Shown here: piece by piece, positions 48,386 to 58,873 of the stretch
Numbering within the stretch: the first letter of the stretch is position 1
Layout of the letters: every line of letters starts with the position of its first letter
From: Xiphydria camelus
Taxonomy: Eukaryota; Arthropoda; Insecta; Hymenoptera; Xiphydriidae
Reading direction: 5' to 3'
Assembly (NCBI GenBank): GCA_963678675.1
Contig: OY783200.1
Span: 25,310,190 to 25,374,189 of the forward strand
Length of the DNA stretch: 64,000 nt
Translations under genes and position numbers: made by a program
The notes under the pieces: generated by a model
The model's database searches: none
What the model was told of the DNA's origin: nothing
What the model saw: the letters and a program-made list of their open reading frames with translations, nothing else

Positions 48386-51320
48386 TCACTGCTCGAGGGA
48401 CTCGCAGCCGAAGAGGACGTACTCCTCGCGCGACAGCCAAAAGGGATTCCCTTCCAGGTACTCGGGCGGCGTTTTATCTGAGAAATCGAGAGGGAAGAGC
48501 CGGTGATTATTACGCAAAGCCTAGGGTCTCAGCGCGTACGATCCGCGGACGTCCTCGCGCCACGCGTCACCGAACGGCAATCGAATCGGGACGAGGAAAA
48601 TCGTTGCACGATGCACTCACCGGGATGAACGGCCAGGGGGACATAAGTAGAACCCATGGCGACGTTCCAACTGTGCGTGCCCGGACAGCTCCTGACCTCC
48701 AGGATGTTCCTGTACTCCGGCATCAGTTCGCGCAGGTCCCGCGTCAGCCTGAGCTCGAAACCCGACAAGTCCGTGTTGCCGCCGGTCAGCAGGATGTGCG
48801 TGAGGCAATCCTGCTTGATCTCCTCGTGCAGACCCGCCGTCACCTCCTTGATCACTTGTGGCAGGCCCAGTCTCGCGTACATCATCTCCGGCGCGACGTA
48901 CAGCTCCGAACCCAGGGAGACTCGCTGAAAATTGCGCAGCGCACGTTGAAACGTTCGCCGTTTCGTGTCGCGGATCGTAATACGAATGACGAGCGAGGTT
49001 GCGTTCTCGCTTACCCAGAACTGTTTGTAATCGGCGTAACTGTCCACCCGGAGATTGATATGTTCCCTCCTGACCGGGCCGCGCCTCTTTTCTTCGTTCT
49101 CCATGTTGTAGCTCAGTCTGCAGCGCTCCTTGACCGCCATCGTGTCGAGATAGGAGATGGGGATCTGCTGGTACTCCTTCGGCTGCCACTGCATCGCTTC
49201 CTTCAGATGATACGCCACGTGCCAGCCGCCAACCGGTAATAATTTCCAGCGTTCCGGCATCACACGGCCGCCTATCACGACGGCGACGGTGGTGCTCAGC
49301 GCGCCGCTGTCCACCACCACGCACGTATCCACGTCCAACATCGCGCAAGCCGCCAGTGGCTTCGGCACCAGGCAGACTCTGTGTGAATTTTTCAGCGTCG
49401 CAACGAATCGCCACATGACTTTTCGGGAAATCTCTCTCGTACTCTCTACAGTAGGACCTCGATTACCCGAACCAGCGAGCGGGATTTCTTTCGTCCGAGC
49501 GTTCCATTATCCGAATCACGCGATTTGCTCCACATAGATCATTTTATCATTTGAACGTTGCTTCGAGATTTTAGAAGGTACTTATACAATGCCGCGCGCA
49601 ACGATGTCACAAGTCAAGCCAGCATTCAAGCGTGTCCAAGCTCGTACCGACATTAGTTTGCTCTGTGTATTTTTTCTCACGTCATTATCAGAGCTTCGTA
49701 ATGCGAAGTCATAAAAATGGCTTACGATAATTCTTGGCCATACGCCAACAAAAAAACTAGGAAAATCATGATAAAAAAAAACCCCCCAGACCCCAGGGGC
49801 ATTCGATTTTTATACCTCTCTATAATTATTGCTTATACATTAAAAATATATACGTGTGGACTGCGCAACGTTTTTCAATATTCTTTCATCATGGAACATC
49901 GTCTCATCCATCACGACGGCTCCATTATCCGAACCAGTTGACTACTCGATCCCAATCGATTTGGACAATCGAGGTCCTCACGTAGGTAATGTCCTATCGC
50001 CGATCAACCACCAACGATCTCACCTCGCGACTTTCACCTCCTGAAAGAGATAATGCAGCAGCTGCTTCCTAAGTACGGGATGCATGGCGAGCGGCTCGCA
50101 AAACATGAGTACGGCGTTGGGCTTCCTCAGTGTGGCGGTAAGACCCATCTGATGAAAGAGATGATCGACAAAGGTCTTCAGCACCGGAAAGCTGCCATCG
50201 CCGAGGAGTGCCTCTGCAGGGCTAACCACGTCGACGTTTGGTATGCCCAAAACCTCGACCGTATCGGCGCAATACCCATTCACGAGCTTCCGATGGCAGG
50301 GATCGGTGCTCGTATAGCAGGGAGCGTCGTTCGGATGCGTCACCAAACGCTTCTTCTCGCGGTACAGCTTTACGGGATTGCAAAAAACGCAGAACGGTCC
50401 GCTCGGCCTGGGCACTTTAGTAGTCGCGAGCTCCGAGAGCTTCAGCAGCTTCAATTTCTTCGCTATCGACTTGTTGTTACCTTCGGGTTTGGCGCGCGCT
50501 GCAGTGGCGGCGACGTGCTCCGCATGACACTTGCCATTGTACTTGGGTATGCCGAACATGGAGAAATGTCGGCGCAGGCCAAAGTGCGGCGTGATCACCC
50601 ACGTGTACTTGTTACCGATCTCGATGACCACCTTCGCACTGGAACCCTCTACGCAGTTGCGCTGGCAGGTGTAGCCGCTGCAGTGGTAGCACTTGGGGAA
50701 GGGCGCGCTCTCGCCCAGAGTTATCACCATGTGCAGCCGATAGCACATCGCCTTGAAGCTGACGCTGAGCAGCTGCAGACACTTGATGTCGGGAAACTTG
50801 AATTGTACCTTCGATATCAGCTGCAGCCACTTCACCTTCCTACGGGGAGGGGCGTACGTCGAGGGAGTCAAAAAGAATCTGGCGTTCCAGGGAAAAATGG
50901 CATGTTTTCGAAATTTTCAGACGAACTCGCGATGGAAAATTGCTTTGCGGGAGGCGAGTTAAAAATCCTGAAGATGAAGAAACGGTCGGTTCCCTTCGAA
51001 AAACACTGGTGAGCAGCGCGAGACGAGAATACGCGACGTTCTCAAAAAATATGCCGGAAGAAAACACCGTTCAGATCGCTCGAAGTGACACGCGATTCGC
51101 GATTGTGGCACACGAGACGCGAGAGTTAATACCTATACATAGTAGGGGTATCGGGAAATTTTGACGGTAACCTAACATCGGCGGGCACTCACCACAGGTA
51201 ATCGGTGTCGAAGGTCTTCCTCAGGTACTTGCACGTGCTGCCGAAGGCGATTATATCGGGCACGTCGCAGTAGAGCAGTATCTTGATCCAGATCTCCTCG
51301 GGGAAGACGGCGGGGTCCAT
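48386..51320 (-). CDS. F-box protein with a divergent actin-fold domain (five exons)
   Basis: Minus-strand exons 51320-51193, 50839-50024, 49378-49015, 48924-48621 and 48477-48386 keep phase throughout and give 567 residues. Residues ~5-45 (FPEEIWIKILLYCDVPDIIA, then FGSTCKYLRKTFDTDYLWK) read as an F-box, the Skp1-binding motif of SCF ubiquitin ligases. A Cys cluster, CYHCSGYTCQRNC (93-105), follows. The rest aligns with actin landmarks: phosphate-1-like VVIEIGNKYTW (113), HPVLRKQLLHYLFQEVKVAR and VCLVPKPLAACAML (helix before phosphate 2), phosphate-2 VVVDSG with Asp338, and adenosine-binding HILLTGGNTDLSG (479-491). The end reads FWLSREEYVLFGCESLEQ. It matches no canonical actin or Arp that I can name. 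SCF function and nucleotide binding are inferred. MSH2 lies upstream on the same strand. Confidence 0.85.
49449..49982. mobile_element. pogo/Tigger-like MITE in intron 2 of the F-box/actin gene
   Basis: The left end reads CAGTAGGACCTCGATTACCC. The right end in complement reads CGTGAGGACCTCGATTGTCC. Both are bordered by TA (49447-49448 and 49983-49984), the target duplication of Tc1/mariner/pogo elements. TTATCCGAA-like subterminal motifs recur. Length is 534 bp with no transposase, so it is non-autonomous. Confidence 0.75.
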
Positions 51321-52115
51321 GATTGTTAAAGAAAATGATAGAAGCTAAAATGATCTTAAACACAATTCCTCCGGAGGCACTCCCGTCGCGCTGCGGGACA
51401 CTCCCCAGAAAAATAGGTACGTATATAGACAAGTTCAAGGTTGCAGCGCCGCCACCCCTAAACGCGGCGGCACGGCGAAACTTCTCGCAGGATTTGTCTA
51501 CTCGGTCGACAAATTAGTTATTGATAACACCTACCGCAAGTGTTGAAGCACCCCCAATCGGTAATTCTTCAGTCGATAAGATAGTTTTCCAGGAGATCTT
51601 CGGAGGAAGACGCAACGCGGGAAAAAAACTGAGACAACTTTTTGAAAGGGACTTCGCGAATCGTCTGGATAAAATAATCGTCATTAATTATTATGATTTG
51701 TGTGTGATATTAGTGCAAGGAAATTGTACATCGAACAAATCAGATGTACATACAAATATCAATAAAAATATTCAATGAAAAATCATTTTGAGCACGAGTC
51801 CACAGTCATCCGCTGCCCTAAATGTCCTTGTACTGTTACAGAAGTACGCATACTGGCAAATACTAAATTATCAACATTTTATACCTAATTAAAATTCCGC
51901 CGTATACCTATTACTTATTCGCAGGGCCAGGTGCATCTACGAACGTGTCTCAGGAAAGGGAAGCAAAATTAAGAACAATGACCCAGAAAGAAATATGTAC
52001 GTGTTTCACGAAAAACACCCCCTTACTTTCTTCTACAAAATAAAATATAAAAAGTACAAATACGCAGACGTCCCAGCGCCGACGACCATCTCCATAAATT
52101 CTGTACCTGAAAGCC
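51321..52115. other. Spacer between F-box/actin and MSH2
   Basis: AT-rich, with no conserved protein. It should contain the MSH2 3' end and the promoter of the F-box/actin gene, both read on the minus strand. No canonical poly(A) hexamer for MSH2 was found on that strand. Confidence 0.45.
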
Positions 52116-55100
52116 TCACGCGACGGACAGCAGGGCCCGTATGTAGGCATTGTCACGCGCGAGGATTTCCTCCCGGAATGCGACGATTTTTTCAGCCAAT
52201 TCCGCGGCCGGCGCCGATCGATCCAAGGCCCTGCACTTGTCGGCGAATTCGGCTATCAACACTTCTCCCTCCTGGAATTGTAAAAGATTCACCGCGATGC
52301 GATAAGCGTGATCTTAGAGACGTCTCGTCGATCGCGACGACCTCATCTCACCTTAACGATCTTTCTCCGCTTCTCCGGATTATCGGAGCTGTTGAAATCG
52401 GCGCACCGGTGATCCTCCAGCTCCGCCTGTTTGCGCTTCGCGAACTGGAATCACGAAGGCGCCCTCGTAGTACCTTCACAAATCGCGAGTTTCTCGACAA
52501 TTCGCGAATCGCCTTTTCTCACCTCGATGACCGCCTCGGGGAAATCAGCCATCTTCGCCACGTGGATGCCGAAGCTCTGGTCGCAAATGCCCGGCTTCAC
52601 CTTGTAGAGCAGTGTCAGCTTGTCGTCGTCGACGATCGCGGTCACGTGCTGATTCTTCACGGTGGGGACGTCCTCCGCGAGTCGCGTGATCTCGTGGAAG
52701 TGCGTCGCGAAGAGGCAGTAGGCTTTCACCTCTTTCGCTAGGTGTCTGCGTCGGCCGCGGCGGGGGGAAAAATAATGCGCGGTCATTCGAGGACGATTAT
52801 TTTGCGCTACTCTTTCGATCGCATCGCGAGTTGCTCTACCACAACGAGAAGAAGAAAAACTCACTCGGCGATCGACCAAGCGATGCCGCAGCCCTCGTAA
52901 GTCGACGTTCCCCGCCCGAGCTCGTCGATGATGATCAGCGAGTTGCAGGTCGCGGTCTGCCGTCGCAAGTTCAAAGCAGTCAAGGGTCGAATCGCGGATG
53001 AAACGGAATGAGATCGAGAAGCGCCCCGCTCCCTTAATAAACTTACCTGGAGAATCGCGGCGGACTCGATCATCTCCGTCATGAAAGTCGAGAGACCCTT
53101 GAGCTGCGAGTCGTCGGCTCCGACGCGGGCGAGGATGGAGTCGAGCAGCGAGACGGTAGCTTCGTCGCAGGGAACGAAGCTGCCAATGTGAGCGAGCAGG
53201 GCTATGACACCGGCGGTGCGGATGTAGGTGCTCTTGCCGCCCATGTTGGGCCCCGTTATTATGTGAAAGCTACATTCATCTGGAAGAGAGGACGAGACGG
53301 GGGGCGATACGATGAATCTCCTAATTGATACGATCCGAGGGACAAATAAAAAAAATCGGGGGTAGTCGAAGACGGAAAGACGCTCTCACCCCTCTTGAAC
53401 TCGATGTTGTTCGCGATAAAGTCTACGCCCTCCTGCAGCTCGACACAGGGATGCCTCGCCTGCAACAGACACAACTCGCCGGCGTCGGCGGGCAGCATTT
53501 TGGGACGGACGAAGGTCTTTCGCGCGTTGGTCGCGGCCACGGCGAAGGCCGCGAGGACGTCGAGGCTGGCGACGATCGAGCCGATGGCCTTGATCGGGCC
53601 GCCGTAGCCCGCTGCGGAAGTAAGAGGAGCGTCGAAGAATAAATTGTTTGATAGACTCCTCAATCGATAATCTCACCGTCGAAACGAAAACCCACCCGCG
53701 ATGGCAATGATCTCCGCCACAACGCTCTTCTGCTGCTCGGCGTACCTGTCGCGCGCCGCGACGTACTCGTCGTTCACCTCGGTCAGCTTCTGATTCCGGA
53801 ATCTCACGCCACTCTTGTTAGAGTCGAGAATCGTGTAGTTCTTCCTGTTGCGCAGGATCTTCTCCTCCTTCAGGGTTATGCGGAAGTAGTACCCGTACTG
53901 CTGGTTCGACTCGAGCTTCAGGACCTTGCCGCCCTCCAGGGAGAGGTCGACGGCTGCCTTGTGCAATTGGCTCTGCAGATCGTCCTCCATGCCGGCCATG
54001 GTATCTTTGAGCTCTGCGCAGAGGTGGATTTCTTTCGGTGTTTTCGCACAGTGCGCGGTAGTGCGAGAGGCTCGTGCGTTAGTCGAATGTGCGGGAATCG
54101 GATGCGATTTTCGGGATAAGAGGCAACGAGGAAAAGAATACCGTCGCAAAACGTGCGCACGCGAGGATGCCAAGATCTTTCGGAACAACGCAGCGTTCAC
54201 CTTTCAACTCGTCGTCGAAGTCGGGCCGCACCATGAACTCGTCCTTCTCGACGGCATCCAGGTCGATGGTTTGCTCGATCATCTGCTGATATTTCTCCAT
54301 GTCCAGCAGCAATTCTTCGAGCGGATCAACGATCATCGCGGTCACCGCGGCAGCGGAGGTCGAGGCGCGCAGCTGCTCCAGCATCGTCGGCAGATGCGAC
54401 ACGCAGAGATAAATCCTGAGGAAACGAAAGAGCCAGTCTCTCGTCTCGTACCTCGCGAAAATGTTCTCCTATTCACAGAAACGCTAGGGATCGATACTGA
54501 CTTGTAGCAATCCTGCAGAGTGGCCTTCTTCCGCAGCAGCTTCTTGGCGAGCTGCTGCAGGTCAGGAACGCGCCGCAGGTGATCCTCGCTAAGGGCGGAT
54601 CGCAGCCCGTTGTCATTAGCCAGCGCCTCCACGACGTCGTGTCTCTCCTTGATGAGCGACAAATCTCGAAGCGGTTGTCTCACCCACTGAGCGATCAATC
54701 GGCGTCCTTGCGGCGTTCTGCACTTGTCGAGGAGCTCCAGGACGCTCGTCGGCGCCTGCCCGCCGGGACCGGAAGAGTCGCTGCGCGACTCGATGTTCAG
54801 CGCTTTGATGGCCGCGGAGTCCAGTCTGACGTAGCGCGATTGCTCCAGTTGTTTAACGGTAAATTGATTGATGTTCCCCTCATCGAACGTCAACTGATCG
54901 ACAATAATCTCTGTTGCAAAGATCGAACTATGAAATCGGCTTCGTTTTTCGAACTCACATCGAGGTACTTGATGAGAGCGGCGGTCGCGGACATCGCCGT
55001 CTTTAAGTTCGCTTCCGGCAGAGCCTGAGCATTCTGCTGCTGGCCCTTTTTGAATTTGACGAGGGTGTTCAAGTCTGCTACTATCGAATCCGCGGAGAAG

Positions 55101-56194
55101 TCGCTCTTCTTGCGCAGAGTCGTCATTACGCCGTTCCTCTCCATCACCTACGAGCGCGAGTCGAGTTGACGCGTCGATATCGGCCGAACGCAATGAAACG
55201 GTACAAATTCAGGGCTGCACATTGCGCAATCTAAGAGATACCAAGTTTCTTTCGCTATTTTAGACTCCGAAATACATTCCCGAATTCCCGCTCGCTGTAT
55301 CCTCTGCGCGAAACGTCTCGAAAAGCGCATCGGTCAATCCGTCGCACCTGTTTGAGCGCCTGAAACTCGCTGTTCCCCTCGCCCTGGATCAGCAGACACT
55401 CCTTGGGCGCCAGATTGACGACCATCGCCTCGAGATCGGAGAAGCTCTCGTCGTCTTTGAACTCGCAGACGGAGATGAGCGTCGCTACGGCGTCGACGCA
55501 GCTCACACCGACGACCTGAGCAACGCGAGATCGTCAGCGAATTCGGAGAAGAGTCCGGGCAATCGAAGGATATCGAAGAATCGTCTCCGAGAACGAAACC
55601 TCCGTCATCCCCGACGGTTCAACGATCGCTCCAGGTCGAGCAATCGAGGACCTTGACCCAGTGTGCGTCAATAAGAAGCGACGCGATACCGTCGTCGCCC
55701 TACTTAGCGCAAAAACGAAAAACGATAATATCGTACTCTAGATTTTCCCTCGGTGCCGAGTCGCACAGCCATGACCGACGTACCGACCGCCACGTCGTTA
55801 TTGCTGAAGAGAATCTCCTCGAACTGTGTCAGGTTTCCCGGCGAACCTTTGTACTCCAATATCCAGTCCTGATTCTTCGCGGAGCCCTGATTCACGTAGA
55901 CTTCAACCCTGTACTGCCTGACGAGCAGAAGATCGCGGACGAACGTCTCAAAGTGGCCCTTGTTCAGGATCAGGCCCTCGGTTTTATTGTGCTCTACGTA
56001 AAAGGGATTTGATTTAACCATTTCTTCGAAGAGCCTTCGTTTTCGAAGCGAGGAGAGACGCTATGCTCACGTGCTCCGATCATCTTGCAGACAGAGGTGG
56101 TCTTGAACACCTCCTGCGCGGTGAAGAGCGCATCGCTGCCGTGCACCGTGTAATAGTCGGACCTGTTGAAGAACCTGACGGTGCTACTCGGTTT
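52116..56194 (-). CDS. MSH2: DNA mismatch repair protein MSH2 (first exon not recognised)
   Basis: Thirteen minus-strand exons in phase: 56194-56071, 55993-55737, 55515-55348, 55147-54959, 54908-54502, 54415-54201, 54013-53696, 53611-53390, 53279-53047, 52956-52865, 52745-52523, 52444-52352 and 52271-52116, totalling 898 residues. The first visible residues, [19 protein letters not shown], match MSH2 a few dozen residues from its start, so one short 5' exon is missing. Exons cover the mismatch-binding, connector, lever/clamp and ATPase domains. Walker A is [14 protein letters not shown], Walker B is [16 protein letters not shown], and ATHFHEIT plus [15 protein letters not shown] follow. MSH2 pairs with MSH6 or MSH3 in the nucleus to recognise mispairs and small loops. 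The 54908 acceptor (CAGAG|ATT) and 55737 donor (AGA|GTACGA) are the weakest junctions. Confidence 0.95.
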
Positions 56195-58330
56195 CTGAAA
56201 CCAAGTTGAAGAGTGATACGACTTTGTCGGTCAATTTCCTTCATCCTTCCTTTCTCTGATACTATACGTCATTATTCATCTATCTTCTCATGCGGAAGTT
56301 TTCTCGGTAAACGCGTCGAAGGGCAAACGCCGACCGTAACTAGAATCGTTCTCATCGACCTTGACGTACGTAATTTGCGTCGCGATTTCGAGCATGTACA
56401 AAATTGTACACAATATCGGGAACCGTCCCTGACCCAACAGCGATTCGCGGCACGAGACGAATTATCATTCTACCCCGCTAACCGAGAAAATACAGCCGAT
56501 GCCTCGTAAATAAGGGGACCCTAAATAATAAAGCGCGACGCCCTACCCTATGCAAGTGGAATTAATTATTCGCCCGCGACGGAACTCGGCGCGGGAAAGC
56601 CAGGTCGCGTCGTATCGGCACGGGTCGATGCCTATCGGGAGGTCGAGGGTCAGTTAAATGCGGCTGCCGCGTTTTGCGTCGGCTGATCTTGCTTTCGTGG
56701 AAAGATCGAGATTCGTAGAAAACTCCATCGAATCGTAAAACACTTTCAATCGTGGCTCTTATTGTCGTCGTTCGTTTTCGCAATTTTCACGGAATTTCGA
56801 TCGCCTTGAAACGTCCCCGTCGTCATAAATGGAGCGAGGGATTGACCGATTCTCTCAGAGAACGAGATTAAGTCCTCGCGGAGAGCGAAATGATTTATCT
56901 GGGAGCGCGTACGAAAGATCTCTGATCCGGAAATCTCGTGGAAGATGCTGAGACGAGATTGTGATGTAACTCGGGGGAATTTCGTGATGCCCCAAAGGCT
57001 TTATCGAGAATATGAGGAGTTCTAAATGAGAGAGTCTCTCTATGATTTCGTCGGGAGTTTCGTTACTCGTTGAAGAAGGAACGATTAACACTCCTGCAAA
57101 GGGATCGATACTCCGAACATCCTCTACCTCTTCCACCTAAATTCTAAGTGATCCATGACTCCTCTGACAATTTCAGATGCTCCAGAATTGCCTGGCTATT
57201 AGAGATCGCGATTAATTATGTAGGGGGTTGCGCTAAATTCTCTCGGCAATTAGACCGGATCAGAATGAATCAGCGAGCGCAATCGAGAACGCATGTCTGA
57301 AGCAGAGAATGGCGTTAATATATCGAGAGTATTATATATTAATATTGTAACGCGTCGGTTAACGGTAACGGTTTTAGTTAATTGTGGTGGAGAGCAAAGA
57401 TCGCGCGCTTGCGGGGAGAATCAATAGTTTATACACAAGTACGTCATTGCGTGAGTGCCAATCGTTTTCACAAGTCGCGTCTCATCGACGCTTAATTGTG
57501 CTCCTGTGAAATGATATCTTGAGAATTTAATAACAAATATTATAATAATTTTTCCTTCAAGATATGGTCAATATATCTGTCATTTTTAGAATAAACACAA
57601 AAAAAATACACAAGATAAGGCGATCAAGCGATCGATCCCAGAGATTTCAATTTTCAGCGAAATCTGGAGGATCTAAAACAGAACTCTTTTAGGTAACCGA
57701 AGAACAAATCGCTTCAACTGTTAGCGCTCGCTGATTCATCGCACGAACGAAAGAGTTACCACATACATATACTGCAGTCTCGACAGTGAACGGTGTTCTA
57801 GAAATCCTCATTGACGAGGACCGCGCGTACTCGCGATTAAGCCGGTAAAGCGGCCTTGACTCGGTACCACGAAACGAACCAACGAAAGCAATCCGGAGAT
57901 CGGCAACGCGATCCAACGCGGATGTTACGCACTCTGAACGGCTCTCGCGATATACCGCGGGAATGACGCATAAACGCGTATGTATAAGGCAAGGCGCGAT
58001 GCGTGACTTCCACATAGATTTATACGTCTCTCGCCATTTACCGATCCGATCCGATCCGATTGAACGGAAAATGACGAATGCCGCGTCATCAAATATTTAT
58101 AAGCGTTACGGCGCATTCTGCGAATTAAAATAATTTAATTGAACGCGGTGCGTGCATGAAAATTCATCACAAGACGCGTTCCGTTAGAGACTCTTCGGAG
58201 GTCGGATACAGAAGACGAAGACGAATGGAAACTCGAAAGATTTTCCTCCCCTGTGTGACGCTAAATATTGAATTTTCATCGATAACGCAAATCTCTCTAC
58301 ACGCGAAACCCTCCGAATAAAGTCCCAAAG
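56195..58330. other. Region upstream of recognised MSH2 exons, no gene identified
   Basis: The missing MSH2 first exon is expected here, but no in-frame segment resembling its N-terminus was found. A 93-codon minus-strand frame at 56855-57136 has plausible composition but no recognisable relatives. Confidence 0.4.
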
Positions 58331-58365
58331 TAAGAGAGAGAAAGAGAAAGAGAAAGAGAAAGAGA

Positions 58366-58418
<53 letters not shown>
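58331..58418. repeat. (GA)n / (GAGAAA)n microsatellite
   Basis: Six-base AAGAGA-type units pass into about twenty GA dinucleotides. Confidence 0.95.
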
Positions 58419-58422
<4 letters not shown>

Positions 58423-58797
58423 TAATCGATGTTTACGTAGAGCAATAATATGGCGAATTAATGTCTGGTCTTTCCAAGAATGTTATCCGCCAGTTATCGT
58501 CGATGCGCGCGGACGACGTCGCGAAGCAATTATGAAGAATTACATTCGAAGAGGAGCAGATAAGGGAGCAGACGACGAGGAATCGGACGCCGATGTTATA
58601 CAATTGCGCGAACGCGGGACGATAGACCCGGGGCATCGCGACGGGAAAGAGAGGGGAAGTCAGCATAAAGGGAATTGCCACTGATCGGATCCACTAGAAC
58701 TCCGCGAGAACGTCGCTCGCGAATAATAGTTGGTCTGCTCGCAGACCATTTGTTGGTCTTGCTGGCAAGGTAGTTAATTGGTCGCTCCAAATTTTCC

Positions 58798-58805
58798 TAT
58801 AAAAA
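58798..58805 (+). promoter_or_regulatory. TATA box of the Gln-rich secreted protein gene
   Basis: TATAAAAA lies 76 bases upstream of the ATG at 58874, which leaves room for a start site about 30 bases downstream and a short leader. It fits a strongly expressed, tissue- or stage-specific gene. Confidence 0.65.
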
Positions 58806-58873
58806 TCCACGAGCAACGAGAAAATAACAGCCGCTAAAATTCGAATTGCAGAAGGATTCAACAGCGTGCAACC

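Noticed and set aside
48226..49239. 337-codon plus-strand frame
   Set aside because: Antisense shadow of exons 3-5 of the F-box/actin gene, and it runs through the introns.
50053..51012. 319-codon plus-strand frame
   Set aside because: Antisense shadow of F-box/actin exon 2. The minus strand has domain homology and splice sites.
56855..57136. 93-codon minus-strand frame (starts MEEVEDVRSIDPFAG) as a gene or MSH2 first exon
   Set aside because: It does not resemble the MSH2 N-terminus, has no recognised relatives and ends without a suitable donor.
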